Source: JBFXDI01 sp050181295 (GTDB taxonomy: Bacteria; Pseudomonadota; Alphaproteobacteria; Rhizobiales; Aestuariivirgaceae). Taken from it: DNA of 15,654 nt. Location: assembly GCA_050181295.1 (NCBI GenBank), contig JBFXDI010000097.1:1-15654 (forward strand). Direction: 5' to 3'. Positions 6,802 to 13,137 of the stretch are shown one piece after another. A program made the position numbers and the translations under genes. The notes under the pieces are model-generated. The model saw only the letters and a list, made by a program, of their open reading frames with translations, was not told where the DNA came from and made no database searches. Position 1 is the first letter of the stretch. Every line of letters starts with the position of its first letter.

Positions 6802-8006
6802 TGGAGAAGCTTTTTGGCCCCTTCCGTGTCCTTGAGGTCAAGCAAAAGAGCGGCTCGTTTTTTTCGGCTTGTCTTCCTGCGCGCGACCTGACGGCCATTA
6901 CCTACAGCGATGTTCGTCGGCTGGTGAATGAAGAGCGCGACGTTGAGCGTTACCTTGGTGTCCAACGTCCAATCAGCAAGGATCGCGTCAGGAAGATCCG
7001 CGACTACATCCTTTCACCGGATCCGACGTTCCCGACCGCGATCATCATCTCGGTTGACGAGGAAACTGTACGCTATGACCTCGACAATGGAGAGATGACC
7101 TTTGTTGAATCGCACATTCGGAAGGATACTGGGGATGGCAAAGAGATTCCTTTCGGCAAGATCGCTAAGGTTTTGGACGGTCAGCACCGCTTAGCTGGTT
7201 TTTTTAACGAGAACGGCGACTTTGATATCGACGGCGCCGAGTTCGACCTGAATGTCTCCATTTTTGTTGGGGCCGACCTTTCCGTTCAGGCGCAGATTTT
7301 CGCTACGGTGAACCTTGCACAGACCAAGGTGAGCCGAAGCCTCGTCTATGAGCTTGAAGACCTCTCTAAGATTCGAAGTCCCTTCAAAACCTGCCATAAT
7401 ATCGCTGTCGCTTTGGATAGTTTGAAAAGCAGCCCATTCTACAAAAGAATAAAGCGCTTGGGTTTCGTTACCCCCGGGCGCTCCGGCGAGACCATCACTC
7501 AGGCCGCATTTGTAGAGGCTTTGAGTAATCTCATTTCGCGCGACCCGTTCGCCGACCGCAACGTTCTGCTCGACGGGATGACTCCAGAGAAGGCTCATGG
7601 AGATGAGTTGAAGAAGACCCCTTTCCGAAACCTTTTCCTAGAAGGGAAAGATTTTGACATAGCCGATAACGTAGACAACTACTTCCGGGCGGTTCGAGAC
7701 AAGTGGCCGAACGCTTGGGCTGACACGTCGCGCAAGAGCGGTATCCTGCCTAAGACAAACGCGTTCCGCGCATTCATGCGACACCTACGCGACGTCTATC
7801 CCGATCTTGCTAAAATCCACGGGGAGGTGGTGCCGAGCAAAAATTTCGCTAAGATTCTCGCCAACCTTAGTTTGGAAGATGAGGCCCTGACGACAAGAAA
7901 CTTTAAGCCTGGTAGCTCCGGCGAGTCAGCTTTCTATAAGGTTCTTTCTGGTAAGTCAGAGCCAGAGGATCTCTTCGAGCAAACGCAGCTTCCGTTTGAC
8001 AAATGA
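6798..8006 (+). CDS. DGQHR-domain (DndB-like) protein
   Basis: A 402-residue protein with the hallmark DGQHR motif at 127-131 (KVLDGQHRLAG). It is preceded by ERYLGVQRPISKDRVRKIRDY (about 50-70) and PTFPTAIIISV (77-86), and followed by FATVNLAQTKVSRSLVYEL (168-186), where DndB-type proteins carry a similar 'FxxxNxxQxxVS' segment. The DGQHR family includes DndB, the regulator of DNA phosphorothioation operons, and DpdB of 7-deazaguanine DNA modification; it is distantly related to ParB-like folds. No dndA/C/D/E-type genes are in the window, so this is a stand-alone member whose partner is unknown. Start could be ATG 6798 (ATGA overlap) or ATG 6801, which has better spacing from GGAG at 6792-6795. 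Composition matches the membrane gene. Family call is firm; function is not. Confidence 0.85.
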   Translation: MMEKLFGPFRVLEVKQKSGSFFSACLPARDLTAITYSDVRRLVNEERDVERYLGVQRPISKDRVRKIRDYILSPDPTFPTAIIISVDEETVRYDLDNGEMTFVESHIRKDTGDGKEIPFGKIAKVLDGQHRLAGFFNENGDFDIDGAEFDLNVSIFVGADLSVQAQIFATVNLAQTKVSRSLVYELEDLSKIRSPFKTCHNIAVALDSLKSSPFYKRIKRLGFVTPGRSGETITQAAFVEALSNLISRDPFADRNVLLDGMTPEKAHGDELKKTPFRNLFLEGKDFDIADNVDNYFRAVRDKWPNAWADTSRKSGILPKTNAFRAFMRHLRDVYPDLAKIHGEVVPSKNFAKILANLSLEDEALTTRNFKPGSSGESAFYKVLSGKSEPEDLFEQTQLPFDK

Positions 8007-8080
8007 CCTCAAGCTAAAAGGCTCCCAGCCGCATTCATGACCGTCAGCTTTCCTGCGATGTTTTTGGGTCCCCCGACGGT

Positions 8081-8096
8081 TTGGCACGGGTGCCAA
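8081..8096. repeat. Inverted repeat between convergent genes
   Basis: TTGGCA (8081-8086) and TGCCAA (8091-8096) enclose CGGG. The palindrome lies in the 203-bp gap between the stops of the DGQHR gene and the methyltransferase gene. No T-run follows on either strand, so it is a poor intrinsic terminator; a small operator or a weak two-way stop are both possible. Nothing else recognisable was found in this gap. Confidence 0.35.
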
Positions 8097-8209
8097 TTAC
8101 TACATCGCATTGCCCCAAGACGTCGAGACTATGGGCCCAGAGCGAAATCTATAGCCGTGGCGAGAACCTGTATCTATCGGGCTCTCGGTTGGCGTCTCCG
8201 TCCGAGCGA

Positions 8210-8878
8210 TCATTCTGCTGGGGACGCGATGGGGGTCGCACTGTTATGTGCATATGTCGGCCAAGACGGTTTGTAGTCGTCGTGGGCCTGATTGCCCCAG
8301 ACGGTCCAGCCCGTACGGCGGCCGCGTCCAAAGAGTTCAAGATAGGGGCCCCAAGAGCAACTTTCGATTATGGCATATTGCTCGTCTGGCTTCCGGCTGT
8401 GCTCACGCTTACGAGCTTTAAGCAGGTATTCTTCGGGCTCTTCGGCCTCGATGAAGTTCACCCGGGAACGTCCTAGCGCGCGCGTTCGGACATCTTTGCC
8501 GCGAGTGCCAAACAGAAGGATTTCTGTTACATTTCGGAAGTAAAAGCCTACGCCCCGCCCATCCGGACCGCCATCTTTCCGGACCTTTTCCCAAATGATA
8601 TTGCTCTTATATTCGAAGCCCCAGGCATTCAGGATACTGAGCCCTTCTGGCAGAAGCGCGTTGGGAACCCAAAGGTAGCAATGCGCCCGGTCTTCCAAGT
8701 GCTTCGCGACTGGAAGAGCCGATATTTCCTTGAGTTTCAAGGTAGGATAACGTGCTAACCTCTTATGCTCAGGTGCGATTTTCCCGGTGCGATTCTGGAA
8801 TTGCCACGGTGGATCGGCTAACACCGTTGCGTACTTATCATTTCCGAGGAACTGCTGAAGGTTGGCGGCGGCCGTCAT
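8210..8878 (-). CDS. MT-A70 family adenine methyltransferase
   Basis: A 222-residue S-adenosylmethionine-dependent methyltransferase expected to methylate N6 of adenine, in bacteria normally in DNA. The catalytic motif ADPPWQF is at 21-27. Other family marks are RYPTLKLKEISALPV (43-57), CYLWVPNALLPEGL, GFEYKSNIIWEKVR (87-100), YFRNVTEILLFGTRG (113-127), RKPDEQYAIIE (162-172) and GPYLELFGRGRRTGWTVWGNQ (177-197). Length and motif order match the short MT-A70 enzymes often carried by phages and genomic islands. ATG 8878 is chosen because AGGG lies seven bases upstream; a TTG at 8935 would add 19 residues of no family likeness. The gene converges on the DGQHR gene. No cognate restriction endonuclease is seen in the window, so it is an orphan enzyme here. 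Confidence 0.88.
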   Translation of the reverse strand: MTAAANLQQFLGNDKYATVLADPPWQFQNRTGKIAPEHKRLARYPTLKLKEISALPVAKHLEDRAHCYLWVPNALLPEGLSILNAWGFEYKSNIIWEKVRKDGGPDGRGVGFYFRNVTEILLFGTRGKDVRTRALGRSRVNFIEAEEPEEYLLKARKREHSRKPDEQYAIIESCSWGPYLELFGRGRRTGWTVWGNQAHDDYKPSWPTYAHNSATPIASPAE

Positions 8879-9022
8879 ACCTTTTCCCTGCTCTTTGTTG
8901 CATCGGGTGTCGCACGGGGAAGGTACATTCTTCAACCGAAAACGCCTCTACCGCCGCCCACACCTGAAGCCCCGCGAGTTCGGCCGGGAGATCGGCAGGC
9001 GCCGCCTGTTTTCATGGGTTAC

Positions 9023-9047
9023 GGAACGTTTGGGCTTCGGCAGGATT
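9023..9047 (+). promoter_or_regulatory. Possible EcfG-type promoter, weak
   Basis: GGAAC at 9023-9027 is followed after 16 bases by GATT (9044-9047). The -35 matches the EcfG/RpoE2 consensus (GGAAC, 16-17 bases, CGTT) exactly, but the -10 keeps only the TT. It stands 48 bases before the preferred start of the receiver gene, a plausible distance. Alone it would be weak; it is noted because stronger copies occur nearby. Confidence 0.35.
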
Positions 9048-9094
9048 AACCTTCGATGCCCTTCCGAAGCCGATCAGCAAAAGAAACGAACGAT

Positions 9095-9457
9095 ATGGAC
9101 GCCACCAGGGACGTGGTCCTGGTGGTCGAAGACGACGTGCTCATCCGCATGGACGCCGCCGACACCATCGCGAGCTGGGGTTTCGAGGTGATCGAGGCCG
9201 CGAACGCGGGCGACGCCATCCTGCGGCTCGAGGACCGGCGCGATGTGCGGATCGTGTTCACGGACATCGAGATGCCAGGACCTATGAACGGCATCGCGCT
9301 TGCCCATGAAGTCCGCAAGCGATGGCCGAACGTCACCATCATTGTCGTCAGCGGACGGGTTGCGCCGGCTGCCGGCGAGTTGCCGGACCGGGTTCCCTTT
9401 CTCGGCAAGCCCTACCAGCCCAACGATCTCATGCACGCCCTGGGCAGGATGGCATAG
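9095..9457 (+). CDS. Stand-alone response-regulator receiver protein
   Basis: A 120-residue CheY-like protein consisting of a receiver domain only, so it signals by protein contact rather than by DNA binding. The acidic pocket is E12-D13-D14 (LVVEDDVLI), the phosphate acceptor Asp57 (TDIEMPG), the switch Ser86 (VVSGR) and the conserved Lys105 (LGKPYQP). The IEMPGPMNG segment is typical of single-domain receivers common in alphaproteobacteria, often tied to stress or motility circuits. The frame is open from ATG 9056, but the receiver fold begins right after ATG 9095, so that start is preferred; neither has a strong ribosome site. No sensor kinase is adjacent. It returns to high GC after the low-GC module and opens a group of stress-type genes. 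Confidence 0.85.
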   Translation: MDATRDVVLVVEDDVLIRMDAADTIASWGFEVIEAANAGDAILRLEDRRDVRIVFTDIEMPGPMNGIALAHEVRKRWPNVTIIVVSGRVAPAAGELPDRVPFLGKPYQPNDLMHALGRMA

Positions 9458-9589
9458 CCGCCTCCAGTAGCCGCATTGGCCGCCCCCGACATCTCACGCC
9501 ATGCGCTCGCGTGGCTCTCGCATTCAACCCGACACCCGCAGATAACCGGAAACGGGGAGCCCGCCACGCGGACGTGATGGGCTTCTTCG

Positions 9590-10066
9590 CTATTTCTTCC
9601 TGTTGATTTCGGTGACGGCCAGGTTGGTCAGCTTGTTGTTCGTCGCCTTCTCCTGGTCGAGGATCTCGCTCAGAAGCTTGTGCGCCTCATCGTGGCCAAG
9701 CGCCTTCGCCCACTCGCGCAACGCGCCGTAGCGGGAAATCTCGTAGTGCTCGACCGCCTGGCAGGCTGCCAGCAGACCCGCATTCAAGGCCGTGCCGGAG
9801 GCCTCCTTCGCCACGCCGTCCGCCTCCTTGATCAGGCCCTCGATCGCGTCGCATTTCTCGCCCGTCGCCTTCTTGCCGATCGACTTGAAGACCTTCTCCA
9901 GCTTCCTGATCTGGCTCTTCGTCTCCGCGAGATGCTCCTCGGCCGCCTTCCTGAGCTTGGCGTCGGTCGCGGCCTTGGCCACCTTCGGCAACGCCTTGGT
10001 GATCGCGTTCTCGGCGTAATACACGTCCTCGAGCGTGTGCTCGAAGATATCGGCCAGTGTTTTCAT
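9590..10066 (-). CDS. YciE/YciF-type ferritin-like protein (DUF892)
   Basis: A 158-residue all-helical protein of the DUF892 family, to which the E. coli stress proteins YciE and YciF belong. The start MKTLADIFEHTLEDVYYAENAI is the family signature, with acidic and Glu residues of the first helix (E9, E13, E19) in the usual places. AVEHYEISRYGALREWA in the third helix supplies the matching EH-E pair, and LDQEKATNNKLTNLA closes the bundle. Members are ferritin-like and induced by stress, with exact chemistry unsettled. ATG 10066 has a strong GGAGGAG (complement of 10072-10078) five bases upstream, which decides the start against an open extension to 10204. It is divergent from the pyridoxamine-oxidase-like gene, and a GGAAC-N16-CATT motif lies in its promoter region. 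Confidence 0.9.
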   Translation of the reverse strand: MKTLADIFEHTLEDVYYAENAITKALPKVAKAATDAKLRKAAEEHLAETKSQIRKLEKVFKSIGKKATGEKCDAIEGLIKEADGVAKEASGTALNAGLLAACQAVEHYEISRYGALREWAKALGHDEAHKLLSEILDQEKATNNKLTNLAVTEINRKK

Positions 10067-10096
10067 GGGGTCTCCTCCGGATGACAGACGAGGAGA

Positions 10097-10121
10097 AATG
10101 AGCGGCAGCGCCAAATGTTCC
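10097..10121 (-). promoter_or_regulatory. Possible EcfG-type promoter for ferritin-like gene
   Basis: Reading leftward, GGAAC (10121 down to 10117) is followed after 16 bases by CATT (10100 to 10097), one base from the EcfG consensus CGTT. The gene starts 31 bases further on. It is paired with an exact consensus copy facing the other way in the same 140-bp intergenic region. Confidence 0.55.
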
Positions 10122-10139
10122 GAAGGCGCCGCTTCTGCC

Positions 10140-10164
10140 GGAACATCTTCCACCCGGCTCCGTT
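10140..10164 (+). promoter_or_regulatory. EcfG-type general-stress promoter
   Basis: GGAAC (10140-10144), a 16-base spacer and CGTT (10161-10164) match the alphaproteobacterial EcfG/RpoE2 sigma-factor consensus exactly. Transcription would begin near 10170, leaving a leader of about 37 bases to ATG 10207. The gene it serves encodes a general stress protein, which fits control by this sigma factor. Confidence 0.7.
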
Positions 10165-10206
10165 CTGGACATGACGCACCGACGGAACCCCAAAGGAAGA
10201 TCAAGC

Positions 10207-10695
10207 ATGACGAAGCCCGAAGAGCTGGAAGCGAAATTCTGGAAGGCGCTGAAATCCGACATGACCATGATGCTCGGCATCGCCGGCGTGGACGAGGCGC
10301 ACACGCGGCCCATGACGGCGCAGCTCGAGGACGACGAAGGCGGCCCGATCTGGTTCTTCACCGTGAAGGACAGCAATCTGGTCCAGCGACTCCGCGGAAG
10401 CGACCGCGCGGTCGCGACGTTTGCGTCCAAGGGCCACGATCTCTTCGCCGCGGTGCATGGCAGCCTCCGCGTCGATACCGACCGGGCGGTGGTCGACCGG
10501 CTTTGGAACCGCTACGTCGCCGCGTGGTACGAGGGCGGCAAGGACGATCCCAGGCTCGCGCTCCTCAGGCTCGATCCGGACGCAGGCGAGGTCTGGGCCG
10601 ACGCCTCGAGCCTCGTCGCGGGCGTCAAGATGCTCCTCGGCCTCGACCCCAAGAAGGACTATCGGGACAAGGTCGCGAAGGTCGATCTGCGCTAG
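10207..10695 (+). CDS. General stress protein, pyridoxamine 5'-phosphate oxidase-like fold
   Basis: A 162-residue protein of the flavin-binding split-barrel group often annotated as general stress protein 26-like (Pyrid_ox_like). Family marks include KFWKALKSDMTMMLGI at the start, HTRPMTAQLEDDEGGPIWFF (about 33-52), the strand pair RAVATFASKGHDLFAAVHGSLRV, the helix VVDRLWNRYVAAWYEGG, and the acidic PRLALLRLDPDAGEVW. These proteins are thought to bind FMN or FAD; a true pyridoxamine oxidase role is unlikely. ATG 10207 is chosen over the upstream ATG 10171 because AAGGAAG lies seven bases before it and the domain starts there. It is divergent from the ferritin-like gene, behind an exact EcfG consensus, and converges on the VOC gene with 27 bp between stops. 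Confidence 0.88.
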   Translation: MTKPEELEAKFWKALKSDMTMMLGIAGVDEAHTRPMTAQLEDDEGGPIWFFTVKDSNLVQRLRGSDRAVATFASKGHDLFAAVHGSLRVDTDRAVVDRLWNRYVAAWYEGGKDDPRLALLRLDPDAGEVWADASSLVAGVKMLLGLDPKKDYRDKVAKVDLR

Positions 10696-10722
10696 AGCGC
10701 GCCAAGACCCTGAAAAGGGCGA

Positions 10723-11115
10723 TCAGGGATTCCAGCCGCCGCTGCCATAGGGCCGGGTGATGACCTCGAGGAGATGACCGTTCGGGTCCTCGAAATAGAC
10801 CCCGCGCCCGTTGTCGTGATGGTTGATCTCGCCCTGCTGCTCCTGCGCGGGATCGGCCCAGTAGGGCAGCTTCCGGTCGCGCACCCGGCCGAAAATCTGG
10901 TCGAACTCGGCCTCCGAGACCAGGAAGGCATAGTGCTGGGCGGCGATCTCGCCGTCCGTGTCCATGTAGTCGAGAAAGGCGTCGTTCTCGGTCCTGACCA
11001 TCTCGAACGGACCCCAGTGCTTCGGCGCGGCCAGGCCCAGGACCTCGGCCAGGAATTTGCCCGAAGCCTTTTTGTCGTGGGTCTTCAGGATCGTATGGTT
11101 GAAGTGAACCGCCAT
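10723..11115 (-). CDS. VOC (glyoxalase/bleomycin resistance) family protein
   Basis: A 130-residue protein of the vicinal-oxygen-chelate superfamily. It shows the paired beta-alpha-beta-beta-beta layout: MAVHFNHTILKTHDKKASGKFL (His7), then DGEIAAQHYAFLVSEAEFDQIF (His61) and GRGVYFEDPNGHLLEVITRPY (Glu117). His, His and Glu at these places are the usual metal ligands, so it is probably a metal-dependent enzyme, but the substrate cannot be told from sequence. ATG 11115 has AAGGAG (complement of 11124-11129) eight bases upstream. A GGAAC motif precedes it, so it may belong to the same stress group as its neighbours; otherwise it stands as a single gene. Confidence 0.88.
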   Translation of the reverse strand: MAVHFNHTILKTHDKKASGKFLAEVLGLAAPKHWGPFEMVRTENDAFLDYMDTDGEIAAQHYAFLVSEAEFDQIFGRVRDRKLPYWADPAQEQQGEINHHDNGRGVYFEDPNGHLLEVITRPYGSGGWNP

Positions 11116-11150
11116 GCTGCGCTCTCCTTCTCAGTGACAGGGATGCCGGG

Positions 11151-11168
11151 GGCTTCCTTTCAGAAGCC
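11151..11168. repeat. Hairpin between asparaginase and VOC genes
   Basis: GGCTTC (11151-11156) and GAAGCC (11163-11168) pair around a six-base loop, and CAGGGA/TCCCTG just outside can form a second stem. It lies 51 bases past the asparaginase stop on the minus strand and ahead of the VOC gene. There is no T-run, so it is at best a weak end for the asparaginase operon transcript; it also overlaps a possible -10 element. Confidence 0.35.
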
Positions 11169-11189
11169 TCAGTCCCTGCAATGGGTTCC
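11164..11189 (-). promoter_or_regulatory. Possible EcfG-type promoter for VOC gene, weak
   Basis: Leftward GGAAC (11189 to 11185) is followed after 17 bases by GCTT (11167 to 11164), keeping the exact -35 and the TT of the -10. The VOC start is 48 bases downstream. It is a weaker match than the pair at 10097-10164 and could be chance in GC-rich DNA. Confidence 0.3.
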
Positions 11190-11218
11190 CGCGCAAGCGT
11201 TCGCGAAACGGCGGCGTC

Positions 11219-12199
11219 TCAGGCTTCCCTCACCGCCCGCACCTCGCCGACCTCGAGGCCGTCCCAGTTAGAGAGCGTCACGCGGGTGAAGCCATCGAGC
11301 TTCCCCCGCTCCTCCTCCGTCCACACCTGAAGCCTCGCCAGCACGGCGGCGACCGCGACCTCGGACGCGCGGCTCGCGCCGTCGTCGCATTTGAGCGCCA
11401 GCCCGAGCCCCGCATGCGGGACGGCGGCGCAGAAGACGCCCTCGGCACCCGTCTTCATGAAGGCGCGCGGCACGGCCTCCATGAGCCTGGTGCAGAAGCG
11501 GTCGGTGCCCGCCACCATGAAGGGATGCGCCGCCACGGCCAGGAAGATGCGCCGCGCCGCCGGGCGCTGTCCGCACGCCAGGCGCGCGAAGGCGTGTGCG
11601 AGATTTTTCAACGGCACCGCCCAGGTCGGCACCGAGCACCCGTCGGTGCCGCAGGGGCAGGCGGCCGTCTCGACACCGGTGAGTTCGCCCAGCGCCCTCT
11701 CCACCGCCTGCTGCACGGGATGGCCGCGGCCGGTGTAGCCCTTGGGATCGACGCTTAAGTGCCGCGCCACCGCCAGCATGCCGGCATGCTTGCCGGAGCA
11801 GTTGTTGTGGATGCGGCGCGGCCGCTCGCCCTTGGCGGCGAGCGCACGGGCGGCGCGTTGATCGCCCGGCCAGTGGGGTCCGCATTCGAGCGCGTCCTCG
11901 GTCAGGCCAATCTTCGCCAGCATGGCGCCCGCCACCCGCACATGCTCCGGCTCGCCGTTGTGGGAGGCGCAGGCGAGCGCCACCTCCTCGTCGGTGAAGC
12001 CGAAGGCGTCGGCCGCGCCGCTCTCGATGAGCGGCAGGGCCTGGATGGCCTTGATGGCGGAGCGCGGGAAGACGGGCCGCGCGACGTCGCCGGCCGAGGC
12101 GACGAGGCGCCCTTCCCCGTCGCTCACCGCATAAGCGCAGCGGTGCCGGCTCTCGACGGCGCCGCCGCGAAGCGCCTCGACCAGAACCGGATTGCTCAA
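11219..12199 (-). CDS. L-asparaginase, Rhizobium etli type (Asparaginase_II)
   Basis: A 326-residue enzyme of the family typified by the R. etli inducible asparaginase, which hydrolyses L-asparagine to aspartate and ammonia and is unrelated to the E. coli enzymes. Its signature residues are visible: a Ser-x-x-Lys pair S47-K50 (PRSAIKAI), S79 in CASHNGEPEH, C134 and K137 in HNNCSGKHAG, and C188 in CGTDGCSVPTW, corresponding to the catalytic Ser/Lys and zinc-site residues described for that enzyme; K270 (ALKCDDG) probably completes the second pair. The start is TTG 12199, which overlaps the TGA of the aminotransferase gene (TTGA), so the two are likely coupled. The frame continues open far upstream but only as a shadow of the aminotransferase and transporter genes. 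Confidence 0.88.
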   Translation of the reverse strand: MSNPVLVEALRGGAVESRHRCAYAVSDGEGRLVASAGDVARPVFPRSAIKAIQALPLIESGAADAFGFTDEEVALACASHNGEPEHVRVAGAMLAKIGLTEDALECGPHWPGDQRAARALAAKGERPRRIHNNCSGKHAGMLAVARHLSVDPKGYTGRGHPVQQAVERALGELTGVETAACPCGTDGCSVPTWAVPLKNLAHAFARLACGQRPAARRIFLAVAAHPFMVAGTDRFCTRLMEAVPRAFMKTGAEGVFCAAVPHAGLGLALKCDDGASRASEVAVAAVLARLQVWTEEERGKLDGFTRVTLSNWDGLEVGEVRAVREA

Positions 12200-13128
12200 G
12201 CGGCCTCTCTGGCGAGCGCGTAGTCGACCGGCGTCGCCCAGCGGGGATCGGCATGCGCGCGCCAGTAGGCGTCGCGGAGCCGCATGGAGACCGGGCCCGC
12301 CGAGCCGTCGCCGACCTTCAAGCCGTCGAGCGTCGTCACCGGCATGATGCCGCCCGCCGTCGAGGTGGTGAAGATCTCGTCGGCGGACTTGAGCTCTGAG
12401 AGCGGCACGGGCGCCACGACCACCTCCATGTTCGAGCTCTCGGCGAGCTCGATCGCGGTCCGGCGCGTGATGCCGTGCAGCACGCCCGTGTCGGGCGTCA
12501 TCAGCCTTCCGCCCTTCACCACGAAGACGTTGTAGCCCGGCCCCTCGGTGATGTTGCCGTCGCGGTCGAGCAGCACCGGGAGCTTCGCGCCCTTCTCGCC
12601 CGCCTCGATCATGGCGGCCGTCAGATCGCCCCACATGAAGTTCTTTATCGTCTGGTCGAAGCTCGTCATGGGAATGCGCTCGGTCTTCGCCACGATCATG
12701 GCGACGCCCTTCTCCTGCTCCTCGCGCGGCACGATCCACATGAAGGGGATGGTGAATGCATAGAGGCGGTTCTCGCAGGCGAGGGGATCGCGCGTGCCCT
12801 TGGGCAGCGAGCCCCGCGTCGCCGTCATGTTCACATAGGCGTCCTTGAGGCCGGCGGTGGCAACGATGCGGTGGAGCACCCGCGCGATGGCGTCCTTGTC
12901 GAGCGGCAGCCTGAAGCGGAGCTTGGCGGCGCTCGCGAGGAAGCGGTCGAGATGGTCGTCCAGCCGGAAGAAGCGCCCGTCCCACACATGCACGACATCG
13001 TAGGTCACGTCGGAGCGCAGGAAGCCCAGATCCGACAGCGGGATCGTCGCCTCGCCCACGGGGACGATGCGGCCGTTCACATAAGCGGCGCCGTTGGCGA
13101 AAGGATCGGGCATCTTTGGATCGCTCAT
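12196..13128 (-). CDS. Class IV aminotransferase, (R)-amine transaminase-like
   Basis: A 310-residue PLP enzyme of the D-alanine/branched-chain aminotransferase fold (class IV). Lys162 in DQTIKNFMWGDL is the expected Schiff-base lysine, Glu195 in NITEGPGYNVF the residue facing the PLP nitrogen, and TTSTAGGIMPV (254-264) the phosphate-binding turn. LGFLRSDVTYDVVHVWDGRF (34-53) followed by FRLDDHLDRF, together with TATRG and HGITRR, closely resembles fungal (R)-selective amine transaminases as remembered, more than bacterial D-amino acid transaminases. The true donor could still be a D-amino acid or a natural amine. ATG 13128 lies ten bases after the transporter stop, with AAGGAG overlapping that stop. 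It overlaps the asparaginase start by TTGA. Fold assignment is firm; substrate class is inferred. Confidence 0.87.
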   Translation of the reverse strand: MSDPKMPDPFANGAAYVNGRIVPVGEATIPLSDLGFLRSDVTYDVVHVWDGRFFRLDDHLDRFLASAAKLRFRLPLDKDAIARVLHRIVATAGLKDAYVNMTATRGSLPKGTRDPLACENRLYAFTIPFMWIVPREEQEKGVAMIVAKTERIPMTSFDQTIKNFMWGDLTAAMIEAGEKGAKLPVLLDRDGNITEGPGYNVFVVKGGRLMTPDTGVLHGITRRTAIELAESSNMEVVVAPVPLSELKSADEIFTTSTAGGIMPVTTLDGLKVGDGSAGPVSMRLRDAYWRAHADPRWATPVDYALAREAA

Positions 13129-13137
13129 GACGAGATC

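Noticed and set aside
8081..8476. A 131-codon + strand frame near the DGQHR gene
   Set aside because: Mostly antisense to the methyltransferase, without domain or ribosome site.
9508..9570. CGCGTGGC (9508-9515) and GCCACGCG (9563-9570) as a two-way terminator between convergent genes
   Set aside because: The 47-base loop and lack of any T-run make it a poor terminator; an 8-bp match over this distance can arise by chance in GC-rich DNA.
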